DNA of 9,535 nt from Faecimorpha sp963627615 (lineage in GTDB: Bacteria > Bacillota > Clostridia > Lachnospirales > Bianqueaceae): the NCBI GenBank assembly GCA_963627615.1, contig CAVGBV010000081.1:1-9535 (forward strand), in the 5' to 3' direction. The position numbers were made by a program, and so were the translations under genes. The notes below the pieces were generated by a model, which saw only the letters and a list, made by a program, of their open reading frames with translations, searched no databases and was not told the DNA's origin. This document shows positions 1-5,748 of the stretch, piece after piece. The stretch's first letter is position 1; every line of letters starts with the position of its first letter.

Positions 1-227
1 GCGCCCTGGACTACCAGTACATCTTCCTCCCATTGCATCTGCGCGCCCAGAGCCTTCATACACTCCATCGTCACCTGAATATCCTGAGACATCGTAAGTC
101 CTCGGATTCTGGAAGTTCCATGCGCCAATGCCGCACAGATTACGGCCCGATGCGCAATGCTCTTGGATGCAGGAATTCTGAGACTTCCCACCAATTGTGA
201 AGGTAAGACACGCTTACTGCTTGTCAT
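1..227 (-). CDS. aroA: 3-phosphoshikimate 1-carboxyvinyltransferase (EPSP synthase), N-terminal part
   Basis: This is the first 75 codons of EPSP synthase, which joins shikimate-3-phosphate and phosphoenolpyruvate in the cytosolic shikimate pathway; the rest lies beyond the window edge. The conceptual protein begins MTSSKRVLP and contains the hallmark N-terminal segment IPASKSIAHRAVICAALA. The Lys22, Ser23 and Arg27 of this segment match the shikimate-3-phosphate-binding residues of the family; the usual PGDKS reads PASKS here. A second conserved stretch, MSQDIQVTM, follows at about residues 46-54. The ATG at 225-227 is preceded by a strong AGGGGAGG ribosome binding site. It overlaps the 3' end of tyrA by 14 bases, so the two are very probably cotranscribed and translationally coupled. 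The call is firm for the family; the length and integrity of the full gene cannot be judged. Confidence 0.93.
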   Translation of the reverse strand, partial: MTSSKRVLPSQLVGSLRIPASKSIAHRAVICAALAHGTSRIRGLTMSQDIQVTMECMKALGAQMQWEEDVLVVQG

Positions 228-1161
228 CCTTGCCTCCCCTGCCTCCCAGTTCAGACCTGGAGATCTCACGATTCCACGCACGCTTACGATCACCGGAACG
301 CTGCAGATACGCCTTCAGTCCCTCATAATCTGAAGCTTCCATAAGAGACAAAAACTCGCCGAAGGAGATAGAAAAATCCCGCAGAGAATCCAACAGCGCA
401 TGAGAATTCAGTAAAAACAACTCGGCCCATAAGTCCTCATTGATATCGGCGATTCTTGTGGTGTCCCGGAAACTTCCGCCGGAAAAAGCCTTTACCTCAT
501 CTCCGCCATGCCACGCCTGCATCAGAACAGACGCGAGAACATGAGGCATATGGCTTGTATACGCAATCAGACGATCATGCTCATCCGGATCAACCTCGCG
601 CACACGGGCAAATCCAAGCACACGGGCAAACTCATACATTCCGTCAATGGTCCTGCGCGTGTTCTTCTGCGTTGGCGTAATGATAAAAGTCGCACCCAGA
701 AACATCTCACCGTCTCCGTTTTCATATCCGACTTTTTCCCGGCCAGCCATGGGATGTGTGCCTATAAACTCGACTCCGTCCGGCATCAGGCGCTGTGCTT
801 CTTCAACAAAACCGCCCTTAAGGCCGCAAATATCCATAACCACCGTTCCCGGCCGCAGTGCATGACCATGCTCCACCAGAAAACGCATCATGCCTGCCGG
901 ATACATGGACAGAATGATAAGACGATTTTCCGCTAACAGACGCTCCGTCTCCTCTCTGTTCGCTTCTACCGTTCCGTCTTCAATCATCTGATCCTTCAAG
1001 GCCCGCTCGATTGGTTCCGGTTTGATGTCTACCGCACAGATTCGGAACTCCGCAGAATACTCTCTAAGCGATCTCACTATCGATCCGCCGATCAGTCCCA
1101 AGCCTACTACTACGATTCCCCCGCTTAAAAGTTCAGGGATCATCCGCTTTTGTATCGTCAT
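214..1161 (-). CDS. tyrA: Prephenate dehydrogenase
   Basis: A 315-residue protein that oxidatively decarboxylates prephenate to 4-hydroxyphenylpyruvate with NAD+, the committed step to tyrosine, in the cytosol. The N-terminal Rossmann fold shows GLGLIGGS at residues 20-27 and an acidic Asp45 at the end of beta2, which favours NAD over NADP. The active-site region has GTHPMAG at 134-140 (His136), SHMPH at 203-207 and FRDTTRIA at 231-238, whose Arg232 matches the prephenate-binding Arg of the family. The helical dimerisation domain runs to the end. There is no C-terminal ACT domain and no fused chorismate mutase, so feedback control through such a domain is absent. The ATG at 1159-1161 has AAGGGA about seven bases upstream; an internal Met7 is the only near alternative. 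It overlaps aroA downstream. Its promoter region is short and runs into an assembly gap 72 bases upstream, so the operon start is not visible. Confidence 0.95.
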   Translation of the reverse strand: MTIQKRMIPELLSGGIVVVGLGLIGGSIVRSLREYSAEFRICAVDIKPEPIERALKDQMIEDGTVEANREETERLLAENRLIILSMYPAGMMRFLVEHGHALRPGTVVMDICGLKGGFVEEAQRLMPDGVEFIGTHPMAGREKVGYENGDGEMFLGATFIITPTQKNTRRTIDGMYEFARVLGFARVREVDPDEHDRLIAYTSHMPHVLASVLMQAWHGGDEVKAFSGGSFRDTTRIADINEDLWAELFLLNSHALLDSLRDFSISFGEFLSLMEASDYEGLKAYLQRSGDRKRAWNREISRSELGGRGGKDDKQ

Positions 1162-1233
1162 TTTCTGTCCCTTCTTAATTTTATATTTTGGATATATACG
1201 GATGTATCATATCATATTCTTCTGCAATCCGCA

Positions 1234-1243
1234 NNNNNNNNNN
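1234..1243. other. Assembly gap (ten N)
   Basis: A run of ten undetermined bases between the tyrA upstream region and the end of the HisF-like gene. A run of exactly ten N is often a placeholder for a scaffold gap of unknown size, so the adjacency of tyrA and the HisH/HisF-like pair is not proven. Genes, a tyrA promoter or a terminator could be missing here. The flanks carry 8-base inverted arms (aatccgca at 1226-1233 and tgcggatt at 1264-1271), which would fit a hairpin or repeat that broke the assembly. Confidence 0.95.
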
Positions 1244-1257
1244 CGCAAGAATGATTC

Positions 1258-1824
1258 TCAATTTGCGGATTCAATTCTTCCGCTGATCGGACCGTACTCC
1301 CTGCCGTCCGCTTTACCGTGAAAACGAACCAGAACTGGTATCGTTACCGCTTCCGCGATCTGCGCTGCCAGTTCCGGTGTTCCCTCTTCCAGGATCAATG
1401 TTCCGGCCCCCAGGGAAGCCGCCTGCTTGGCCCATTCCAATGCGTCCAAGCCCAGATTCTCACGGCCGGTTTCATCCATCGCCTCATATCCGCTTGTAAT
1501 CTTTTCTGAGAGACTGATTCGGCGGACCGGCAGATATATAGCGATGCTCTGCCTGCCAAAAGCCAAAGCCGCCTGTGTAATCAGATGGGAATACGCCGCC
1601 GCGGCCTGCCCCAAACACACCTGCTGCGCTCCCGCCTTTAGAAGCTGATAAATATCATTCATCGAACGGACTCCGCCGCATACCGTCACCGGAATAGGCG
1701 TTTGCGCCGCAAGGGACACCATCTCCGGCGTCACCTTCTCTGCTGCCATAAACAGCTCTTCCGCGCCCTCCAGATATGCCTTCTCCGCTTGAGCCGCTTC
1801 TGTAATGCTTCGAATCTGCCTCAT
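1258..1824 (-). CDS. HisF-like protein, shortened and lacking catalytic residues
   Basis: A 188-residue protein related to HisF, the cyclase subunit of imidazole glycerol phosphate synthase, but much shorter than the usual 250 or so. Recognisable HisF segments are ELFMAA (23-28, the LVFLDI strand), PVTVCGGVRSMNDIYQLLKA (45-64, equivalent to PLTVGGGIRS), the LGQAAAA strand (71-77), GLDALEWAKQAASLGAG (125-141) and IPVLV (162-166). The beta1 strand with the catalytic Asp (CLDV) is absent. The beta5 Asp position reads IAIYLPVRR, and the beta6 SMDRDG motif reads LEEGTPE. The beta7 SGGAG phosphate loop and beta8 are missing. The cyclase reaction therefore looks impossible. The ATG at 1822-1824 overlaps the HisH-like stop as ATGA and has AAGGGAGG upstream; the open frame upstream of it is unrelated to HisF and overlaps the HisH-like gene. 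The stop is 15 bases from the assembly gap. It could be a noncatalytic partner of the HisH-like protein or an early pseudogene. Confidence 0.75.
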   Translation of the reverse strand: MRQIRSITEAAQAEKAYLEGAEELFMAAEKVTPEMVSLAAQTPIPVTVCGGVRSMNDIYQLLKAGAQQVCLGQAAAAYSHLITQAALAFGRQSIAIYLPVRRISLSEKITSGYEAMDETGRENLGLDALEWAKQAASLGAGTLILEEGTPELAAQIAEAVTIPVLVRFHGKADGREYGPISGRIESAN

Positions 1825-2441
1825 CGAATCTGCCTCCCTTCTGCGAATTTCGCGAAATTCTGCAGAACCTTCAATCCAGCGGCGCCGCTTTTTTCTGCAT
1901 GGAAAGCGACCCCCAGAATATTCTCCCAGGCCACTGCCGTGTGTGATTCTGTTCCGTAAAAGCTCTGACCCAGCACGAGCTGCGCATCCTCTGAACGAAT
2001 ATAAGAGGAGCCTGAAAAAAAGTAACGTTCCGTCCCCTTGCATCCCTCAAACAATGGGTGCTTTTCCAACAGCTTTACTTCATAATAACCGATCTGCGGC
2101 ATCCGTTCCGTTTTCGGCAGCAAAAACGCCTCACCGGGAAGCCAACCCAGACAGGGTGTATCATCTTCTTCACTATGTTCAAAAAGAATCTCCATCCCGG
2201 TTCCGATCCCAAGGAGCGGAACCTTCTCCATCAAAACCCGTTCCTGCAAAGCTTCCAGAAGCTCCTCGGACTCCAACGAAATAATAGCCGCATCCGCCGA
2301 TCCCATTCCGGAAAGGATCAATCCCTGATATTTTCCCAACTCTTCCGCTGTATGAACAGCCTCTGCCGTAACGCCCAGCCGCTGCAGCGCATACAGGACA
2401 CTGGCGGCATTGCCCGCTCTGTAATCTATGACTCCAATCAT
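1821..2441 (-). CDS. HisH-like class I glutamine amidotransferase without the nucleophile Cys
   Basis: A 206-residue protein of normal HisH length, related to the glutaminase subunit of imidazole glycerol phosphate synthase. Family features are the start MIGVIDYRAGNAASVLYALQ, the MPQIGYYEV segment (114-122, normally MPHMGWN.) and the C-terminal GVAFHAEKSGAAGLKVLQNF (177-196), which keeps His181 and Glu183 of the triad. The nucleophile motif, normally GICLGMQ, reads GIGTGME at 78-84, so Gly80 replaces the catalytic Cys. The oxyanion PGVG motif reads SGMG (44-47), and the VHSYY strand reads SGSSY. Glutamine hydrolysis by the known mechanism should be lost. The start ATG has AGGAG six bases upstream (2448-2452). 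The gene ends in a 4-base ATGA overlap with the HisF-like gene, so the two are coupled. It lies just past the rpmF terminator with no clear promoter. Family membership is sure; the biological role is unknown. Confidence 0.8.
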   Translation of the reverse strand: MIGVIDYRAGNAASVLYALQRLGVTAEAVHTAEELGKYQGLILSGMGSADAAIISLESEELLEALQERVLMEKVPLLGIGTGMEILFEHSEEDDTPCLGWLPGEAFLLPKTERMPQIGYYEVKLLEKHPLFEGCKGTERYFFSGSSYIRSEDAQLVLGQSFYGTESHTAVAWENILGVAFHAEKSGAAGLKVLQNFAKFAEGRQIR

Positions 2442-2473
2442 ATTTTTCTCCTTTTTCTCATTGGGTATATACA

Positions 2474-2500
2474 GAAAAACCCCGGAAAAGCTTCCGGGGC
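2474..2500 (-). terminator. Intrinsic terminator of the yceD-rpmF operon
   Basis: An 8-base-pair GC-rich perfect stem (ccccggaa at 2480-2487, ttccgggg at 2492-2499) with a 4-base loop. Read on the minus strand it is followed directly by five T. It begins 17 bases after the rpmF stop. On the plus strand the same hairpin is followed only by CTCTTTT, so any activity in that direction would be weaker, and no plus-strand gene needs it. Confidence 0.92.
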
Positions 2501-2516
2501 TCTTTTGCCTGATACA

Positions 2517-2705
2517 TCAGTCTTCGGCAACCTGTACAACCTGTCTCTTGTTGTAAGTGCCACAATTCTTGCACATACGGTGAGGCATAATCAACGCACC
2601 GCACTTGCTGCACTTAGCAAGGCTGGGCGTAGAAAGCTTCCAATTCGCCTTTCTCTTGTCGCGTCTTGCTTTGGAAACCTTACCCTTCGGACCAATTGCT
2701 CCCAT
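2517..2705 (-). CDS. rpmF: 50S ribosomal protein L32
   Basis: A 62-residue basic protein of the large ribosomal subunit. It has the family core KVSKARRDKRKANWKL (9-24) followed by a zinc ribbon with Cys32, Cys35, Cys45 and Cys48 in KCSKC...MCKNC. All four zinc ligands are present, so this is the zinc-binding form, not the Cys-free paralog some Firmicutes keep for zinc limitation. The N-terminus reads MGAIGPKGKV, where most L32 proteins begin MAVPKRK or similar. The ATG at 2703-2705 has GGAGGTG upstream. It follows the YceD-family gene after 20 bases, the arrangement conserved in many bacteria, and a strong terminator ends the operon 17 bases after its stop. Confidence 0.97.
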   Translation of the reverse strand: MGAIGPKGKVSKARRDKRKANWKLSTPSLAKCSKCGALIMPHRMCKNCGTYNKRQVVQVAED

Positions 2706-2725
2706 TCTTTACACCTCCTGCCTCA

Positions 2726-3250
2726 TCAAACTTTATTCTTACCTTGCAGCAAACCCTTCAACGCATCCCAGCGCGGATCCTCCTCATGAAGATCGCAGCC
2801 GCAAGGCCCTTCATTCAAATTGCGACCACACTTCGGACACAATCCCTTGCAATCTTCCCGGCACAGCACCTTCATCGGAATGCCCAGGCGAATCTCACCC
2901 ATCACAAAATCCGTCAGGTCCAGCCTGTACTCTGCAAAGGTCTCCGCGTCCTCATCCCTGTCGCTGACTCCGGATTCCTCCGGAATAAAAGTCTGTGAAA
3001 ACTCCAGCTTCACCGGAACATCCACATCTTCCATGCAGCGGCTGCAGGGCATCCTCATCACCAGCTCGGCCGAACCGGTAAACTTCAATGTGTGGCCGTC
3101 CAGATTCACAATCTTGCCCGTGATCTTCGGCGGCTGCACAATCGGTATCACCTCGGAGCCTTCCGAAATGGACGTAAGCTCCAGGTTCTCCTCAACCGGG
3201 ATGACGATCCGAGGGTCGGCCAGAATATTGCGCACATTATATTGCAGCAT
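2726..3250 (-). CDS. YceD/DUF177 family protein, upstream partner of L32
   Basis: A 174-residue protein of the YceD (DUF177) family, which is typically encoded directly upstream of rpmF and is linked in other bacteria to ribosome or 23S rRNA biogenesis; its biochemical role here is inferred from that link. The visible family core is GSAELVMRMPCSRCMEDVDVPV (broken here by function: CxxC at 69 and 72), then an acidic stretch at about 99-114 and LDLTDFVMGEIRLGIPMK. A cysteine-rich end follows (Cys130, 134, 138, 141, 150, 152; LCPKCGRNLNEG), consistent with metal binding. The ATG at 3248-3250 has GGGGGAGG seven bases upstream. A perfect sigma-A promoter sits immediately upstream, so yceD and rpmF can be expressed independently of the S1 gene. 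Confidence 0.93.
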   Translation of the reverse strand: MLQYNVRNILADPRIVIPVEENLELTSISEGSEVIPIVQPPKITGKIVNLDGHTLKFTGSAELVMRMPCSRCMEDVDVPVKLEFSQTFIPEESGVSDRDEDAETFAEYRLDLTDFVMGEIRLGIPMKVLCREDCKGLCPKCGRNLNEGPCGCDLHEEDPRWDALKGLLQGKNKV

Positions 3251-3282
3251 ATTGATTCCTCCCCCTTCGAGTCACTTTTACA

Positions 3283-3311
3283 ATTATATATGGCAAAACG
3301 CCTTTTGTCAA
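3283..3311 (-). promoter_or_regulatory. Perfect-consensus sigma-A promoter for yceD-rpmF
   Basis: On the minus strand, TTGACA (3306-3311), a 17-base spacer, then TATAAT (3283-3288): an exact match to the vegetative consensus with ideal spacing. The expected start of transcription is near 3276, giving a leader of about 25 bases that contains the GGGGGAGG ribosome binding site. The -35 box overlaps the TGA stop codon of the S1 gene (3308-3310). This predicts strong, growth-linked expression, as expected for a ribosomal protein operon. Confidence 0.92.
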
Positions 3312-4477
3312 CTATTTTTTTCAAGTTGTGTAAATAAATCTCCAAGATGTGTGGAAGCTTCTTCTACTTCTGCACGATACTGCTTGTACTCTGCCTTCTC
3401 CGCGTCTTCCTGAAGGGCTTGCGCTGCGGCCTTCATGCTCAGACTGATTCTGCGCTGCGCCTCATCGATCTGCAGCACCTTGACTTTTACTTCCATCCCT
3501 GCCTTCAATACATCCGATGCGGCGCTCACTCTCTTATCGGAGATATTGGAAACATGCACGAACCCTTCCAGGCCAGGCGCTACCTCAACAAAAGCTCCAC
3601 TGTCGATCACATTCGTCACTGTGCCATTCAACACCTGTCCTGCTGCAAGAATAACATTTTTCCAGGGATCCGCATTGACATCCTTCAGACTCAGTCCAAT
3701 ACGGCCACGTGCCGGATCTACATCCAGTACCGTCACCTTAACCACATCTCCGATGCTGACCATCTCCGCCGGATTTTTAACCCGCCGCCAGGACATGTCG
3801 CTGACATGGATCAGTCCGTCTACATGGGGCGCGATCTCGACAAACGCGCCGAAATTGGTCAGACGAACTACCTTTCCCGTCAGGGTCTCTCCGCGGCGCA
3901 GCGTAGTATACAGGCTCTGGCGCGCATTCTCCGCTTCTTTTTTCTCCAGTACTTTCCGGCTGACGATCAGGTTCTTCTTCTCTTCATTGACCTCGGTAAT
4001 CTGCACCGTCAGAGTCTGTCCCACATACACGGACGGATCCTCAACATATTCCATGCTGATCTGGGACGCGGGCAAAAAACCTTCAACCGTCTTGTAGGCG
4101 ACCCGCAGACCGCCGTTGACCGCACGCTTGACCTTAACGTCAATCGGCTGCTCCTCTTCCTGAAGCTTTTTGAGATCATCCCAGATTCCCAGCTTGTTGG
4201 CTTCCTTTTTAGAAAGATGGATCTGTCCTTCACGGCTGTCGACGTATTTTACCATCGCGCGGACGGTATCTCCTACCTGATAGTCGTCATAGGACTCTCC
4301 GTCATAGAGGAGCTCCTCCACCGGCAGAACTCCGTCCATATAGGAGGCCACATCCACCATGAGTCCCTTCTCATCCTTTTCAATAATCTTACCCTCCACG
4401 ATATCTCCATTGTATACCTTATGGAAGGACTGATCCAGCATTGCCGCAAAATCTTCCATACTAAAATTCTCTTCCAT
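3308..4477 (-). CDS. rpsA: 30S ribosomal protein S1-type protein, four S1 domains
   Basis: A 389-residue RNA-binding protein with four S1 (OB-fold) repeats at about residues 21-90, 110-175, 195-265 and 279-348, followed by a charged helical tail. Repeats 3 and 4 are the most canonical, with TNFGAFVEIAPHVDGLIHVS and DSGAFVEVAPGLEGFVHVS followed by GLSLKD and SLSMKA strand ends. Four domains and about 390 residues fit the Firmicutes form, in contrast to the six-domain, 557-residue E. coli S1. The protein probably helps mRNA binding or translation initiation, though in low-GC Gram-positives the role is less strict than in E. coli. The ATG at 4475-4477 has AAAGGAG upstream with a long spacing of about 11 bases; Met7 is an alternative start. 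It follows the aminotransferase gene after 23 bases without a terminator and probably shares its promoter. Confidence 0.9.
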   Translation of the reverse strand: MEENFSMEDFAAMLDQSFHKVYNGDIVEGKIIEKDEKGLMVDVASYMDGVLPVEELLYDGESYDDYQVGDTVRAMVKYVDSREGQIHLSKKEANKLGIWDDLKKLQEEEQPIDVKVKRAVNGGLRVAYKTVEGFLPASQISMEYVEDPSVYVGQTLTVQITEVNEEKKNLIVSRKVLEKKEAENARQSLYTTLRRGETLTGKVVRLTNFGAFVEIAPHVDGLIHVSDMSWRRVKNPAEMVSIGDVVKVTVLDVDPARGRIGLSLKDVNADPWKNVILAAGQVLNGTVTNVIDSGAFVEVAPGLEGFVHVSNISDKRVSAASDVLKAGMEVKVKVLQIDEAQRRISLSMKAAAQALQEDAEKAEYKQYRAEVEEASTHLGDLFTQLEKNS

Positions 4478-4500
4478 CTCTTACACTGCTCCTTTATTCT

Positions 4501-5685
4501 TTAGCGATATTTTTGTGCCAACCGTTGGAAACTCTCCAGAGAGTCTTCTACTGTCTTTCTGGACACACAGAAGGCGAGGCGAAAATGTCCCGGTCCCATG
4601 AAAGTGCTTCCCGGCACAAGCAGCAGACGAAACTCCTTGGCTGCCGCGCAGAAGGCCTTATCATCCGGCTCCAGACTCTTGGGGAACATATAAAAGGCTC
4701 CCTGCGGCTCGATAAACTCATACCCCATCGCCTTCAATTCCCGGCAGAGGATCTTCCGATTCTCTCGATACACACTCATATCCGAAACCTCATCGGTGCA
4801 GCGGCCAATCACTCTCTGGAACAGAGACGGCGCGTTGACAAAGCCCAGGATTCTGTTGGCCACAGCTGCCGCGGCAACGGTCCCCTCAAAATCCTCCATC
4901 TCCGAAGGAATTACCAGATAACCGATCCGCTCGCCCGGCAGGGACAGGGATTTACTATAAGAATATCCGACAAAGGTATTTTTATAATACTTCGTCAGAT
5001 ACGGAACCTCATACGCTCCGTAAACGATCTCACGGTATGGCTCGTCCGAGATCAGATAAATTGTATGTCCCAACTCTCTGGACTTTTCTTCCAGAAGTGC
5101 CGCCAATGCCTGAATCTCCTCTTCCGTATATACCGTTCCTGTCGGATTGTTCGGTGAGTTGACGATCACAGCCTTGGTCCGCTGCGTAAACAGCTTTTCC
5201 GCTTCCGCGAGATTCATGGAAAAACGGGTGTAATCCGGAGGAACCACAACCGGTACACCGTCAAAGTTGCTGATATAATTATTATATTCTCCAAAATACG
5301 GAGCAAAGAGCATGACCTCGTCTCCCGGCTCCAAAATGGTCTTAAGAGCAACATTCAGTCCGCCTGCGGCTCCTACCGTCATGATCAGGTTCTGTCTGGT
5401 AAATGACGTTCCAAATCTACGGTTCAGGGAAGCGGCCACACTGTCCCTTGCATCCTCATAACCGGAATTGCTCATATATCCATGTACCATCATCTCCGGC
5501 TCATGCGTCAAAATATCGATCGCCGCATTGCGTACGGCTTCCGGCGGCGGCGTACAGGGATTGCCCAATGAAAAATCATAGACATTCTCCGCCCCATAGA
5601 TGGCAGCCATCTTCTTGCCTTCTTCAAACATGGCGCGAATCACGGACCCATTCTCAACCAGCTTTTTCATCTTGCCAGAAATCAA
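4501..5685 (-). CDS. PLP-dependent aminotransferase, class I/II (fold type I)
   Basis: A 394-residue cytosolic enzyme that moves amino groups between amino and keto acids. Landmarks are FSLGNPC (38-44), the phosphate/ring contact region TVGAAGGL (103-110), SPNNPTG with Asn180 (177-183), ISDEPY with Asp214 and Tyr217 (212-217), the Schiff-base Lys245 in SYSKSLSLPGERIGY (242-256) with Arg253, and Arg369 in GHFRLAF for the substrate carboxylate. All catalytic positions are present, so it should be active. It resembles the aspartate/aromatic aminotransferase branch, but the substrate cannot be named from sequence alone; a role in tyrosine or phenylalanine transamination is possible. The start is TTG at 5683-5685: GGAGG (5694-5698) is exactly 8 bases upstream, whereas the next ATG (Met6, 5668-5670) is too far away. 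A good promoter lies directly upstream, and rpsA follows after 23 bases. Confidence 0.92.
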   Translation of the reverse strand: MISGKMKKLVENGSVIRAMFEEGKKMAAIYGAENVYDFSLGNPCTPPPEAVRNAAIDILTHEPEMMVHGYMSNSGYEDARDSVAASLNRRFGTSFTRQNLIMTVGAAGGLNVALKTILEPGDEVMLFAPYFGEYNNYISNFDGVPVVVPPDYTRFSMNLAEAEKLFTQRTKAVIVNSPNNPTGTVYTEEEIQALAALLEEKSRELGHTIYLISDEPYREIVYGAYEVPYLTKYYKNTFVGYSYSKSLSLPGERIGYLVIPSEMEDFEGTVAAAAVANRILGFVNAPSLFQRVIGRCTDEVSDMSVYRENRKILCRELKAMGYEFIEPQGAFYMFPKSLEPDDKAFCAAAKEFRLLLVPGSTFMGPGHFRLAFCVSRKTVEDSLESFQRLAQKYR

Positions 5686-5693
5686 ATCTTACA

Positions 5694-5698
5694 CCTCC
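5694..5698 (-). promoter_or_regulatory. Ribosome binding site fixing a TTG start
   Basis: GGAGG within GGGGAGGTGT, 8 bases before the TTG of the aminotransferase gene. It is 23 bases from the first in-frame ATG, so TTG is the better start. Confidence 0.8.
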
Positions 5699-5714
5699 CC
5701 AACAATATACAGCT

Positions 5715-5743
5715 ATCATACAACAATCCTTTCCGACTGTCAA
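5715..5743 (-). promoter_or_regulatory. Sigma-A promoter for the aminotransferase-rpsA unit
   Basis: On the minus strand, TTGACA (5738-5743), 17-base spacer, TATGAT (5715-5720): a perfect -35 and a one-mismatch -10. The -35 box begins 6 bases past the MATE stop codon. The predicted start of transcription is near 5708, leaving a leader of about 20 bases with the GGGGAGG site. No terminator is visible between the MATE gene and this promoter, so read-through from the pump gene is also possible. Confidence 0.87.
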
Positions 5744-5748
5744 TCCAT

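Noticed and set aside
508..936. Plus-strand open frame opposite tyrA
   Set aside because: It is antisense to a well-conserved prephenate dehydrogenase and shows no domain or ribosome binding site.
1162..1233. Promoter directly upstream of tyrA
   Set aside because: A TATAAA is present on the minus strand, but the best -35 candidate at correct spacing (GATACA) is poor, and the region is cut by the N run. I could not support it.
1825..2043. N-terminal extension of the HisF-like frame up to 2043
   Set aside because: This part overlaps the HisH-like gene and gives a basic, unrelated sequence. The ATG at 1822-1824 has a strong ribosome binding site and the ATGA overlap, so it is the real start.
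2480..2505. Bidirectional activity of the rpmF terminator
   Set aside because: The plus-strand side has only CTCTTTT after the stem, and no plus-strand gene ends here.
2058..2789. Plus-strand open frame across the HisH-like, terminator and rpmF region
   Set aside because: It runs through a terminator hairpin and opposite three real minus-strand genes or gene ends, with no recognisable protein features.
3347..4504. Plus-strand open frame of 385 codons opposite the S1 gene
   Set aside because: It is entirely antisense to a clear four-domain S1 protein, its product is rich in His, Leu and Arg without any recognisable motif, and it has no supporting neighbours on that strand. Codon bias of the real gene explains the open frame.
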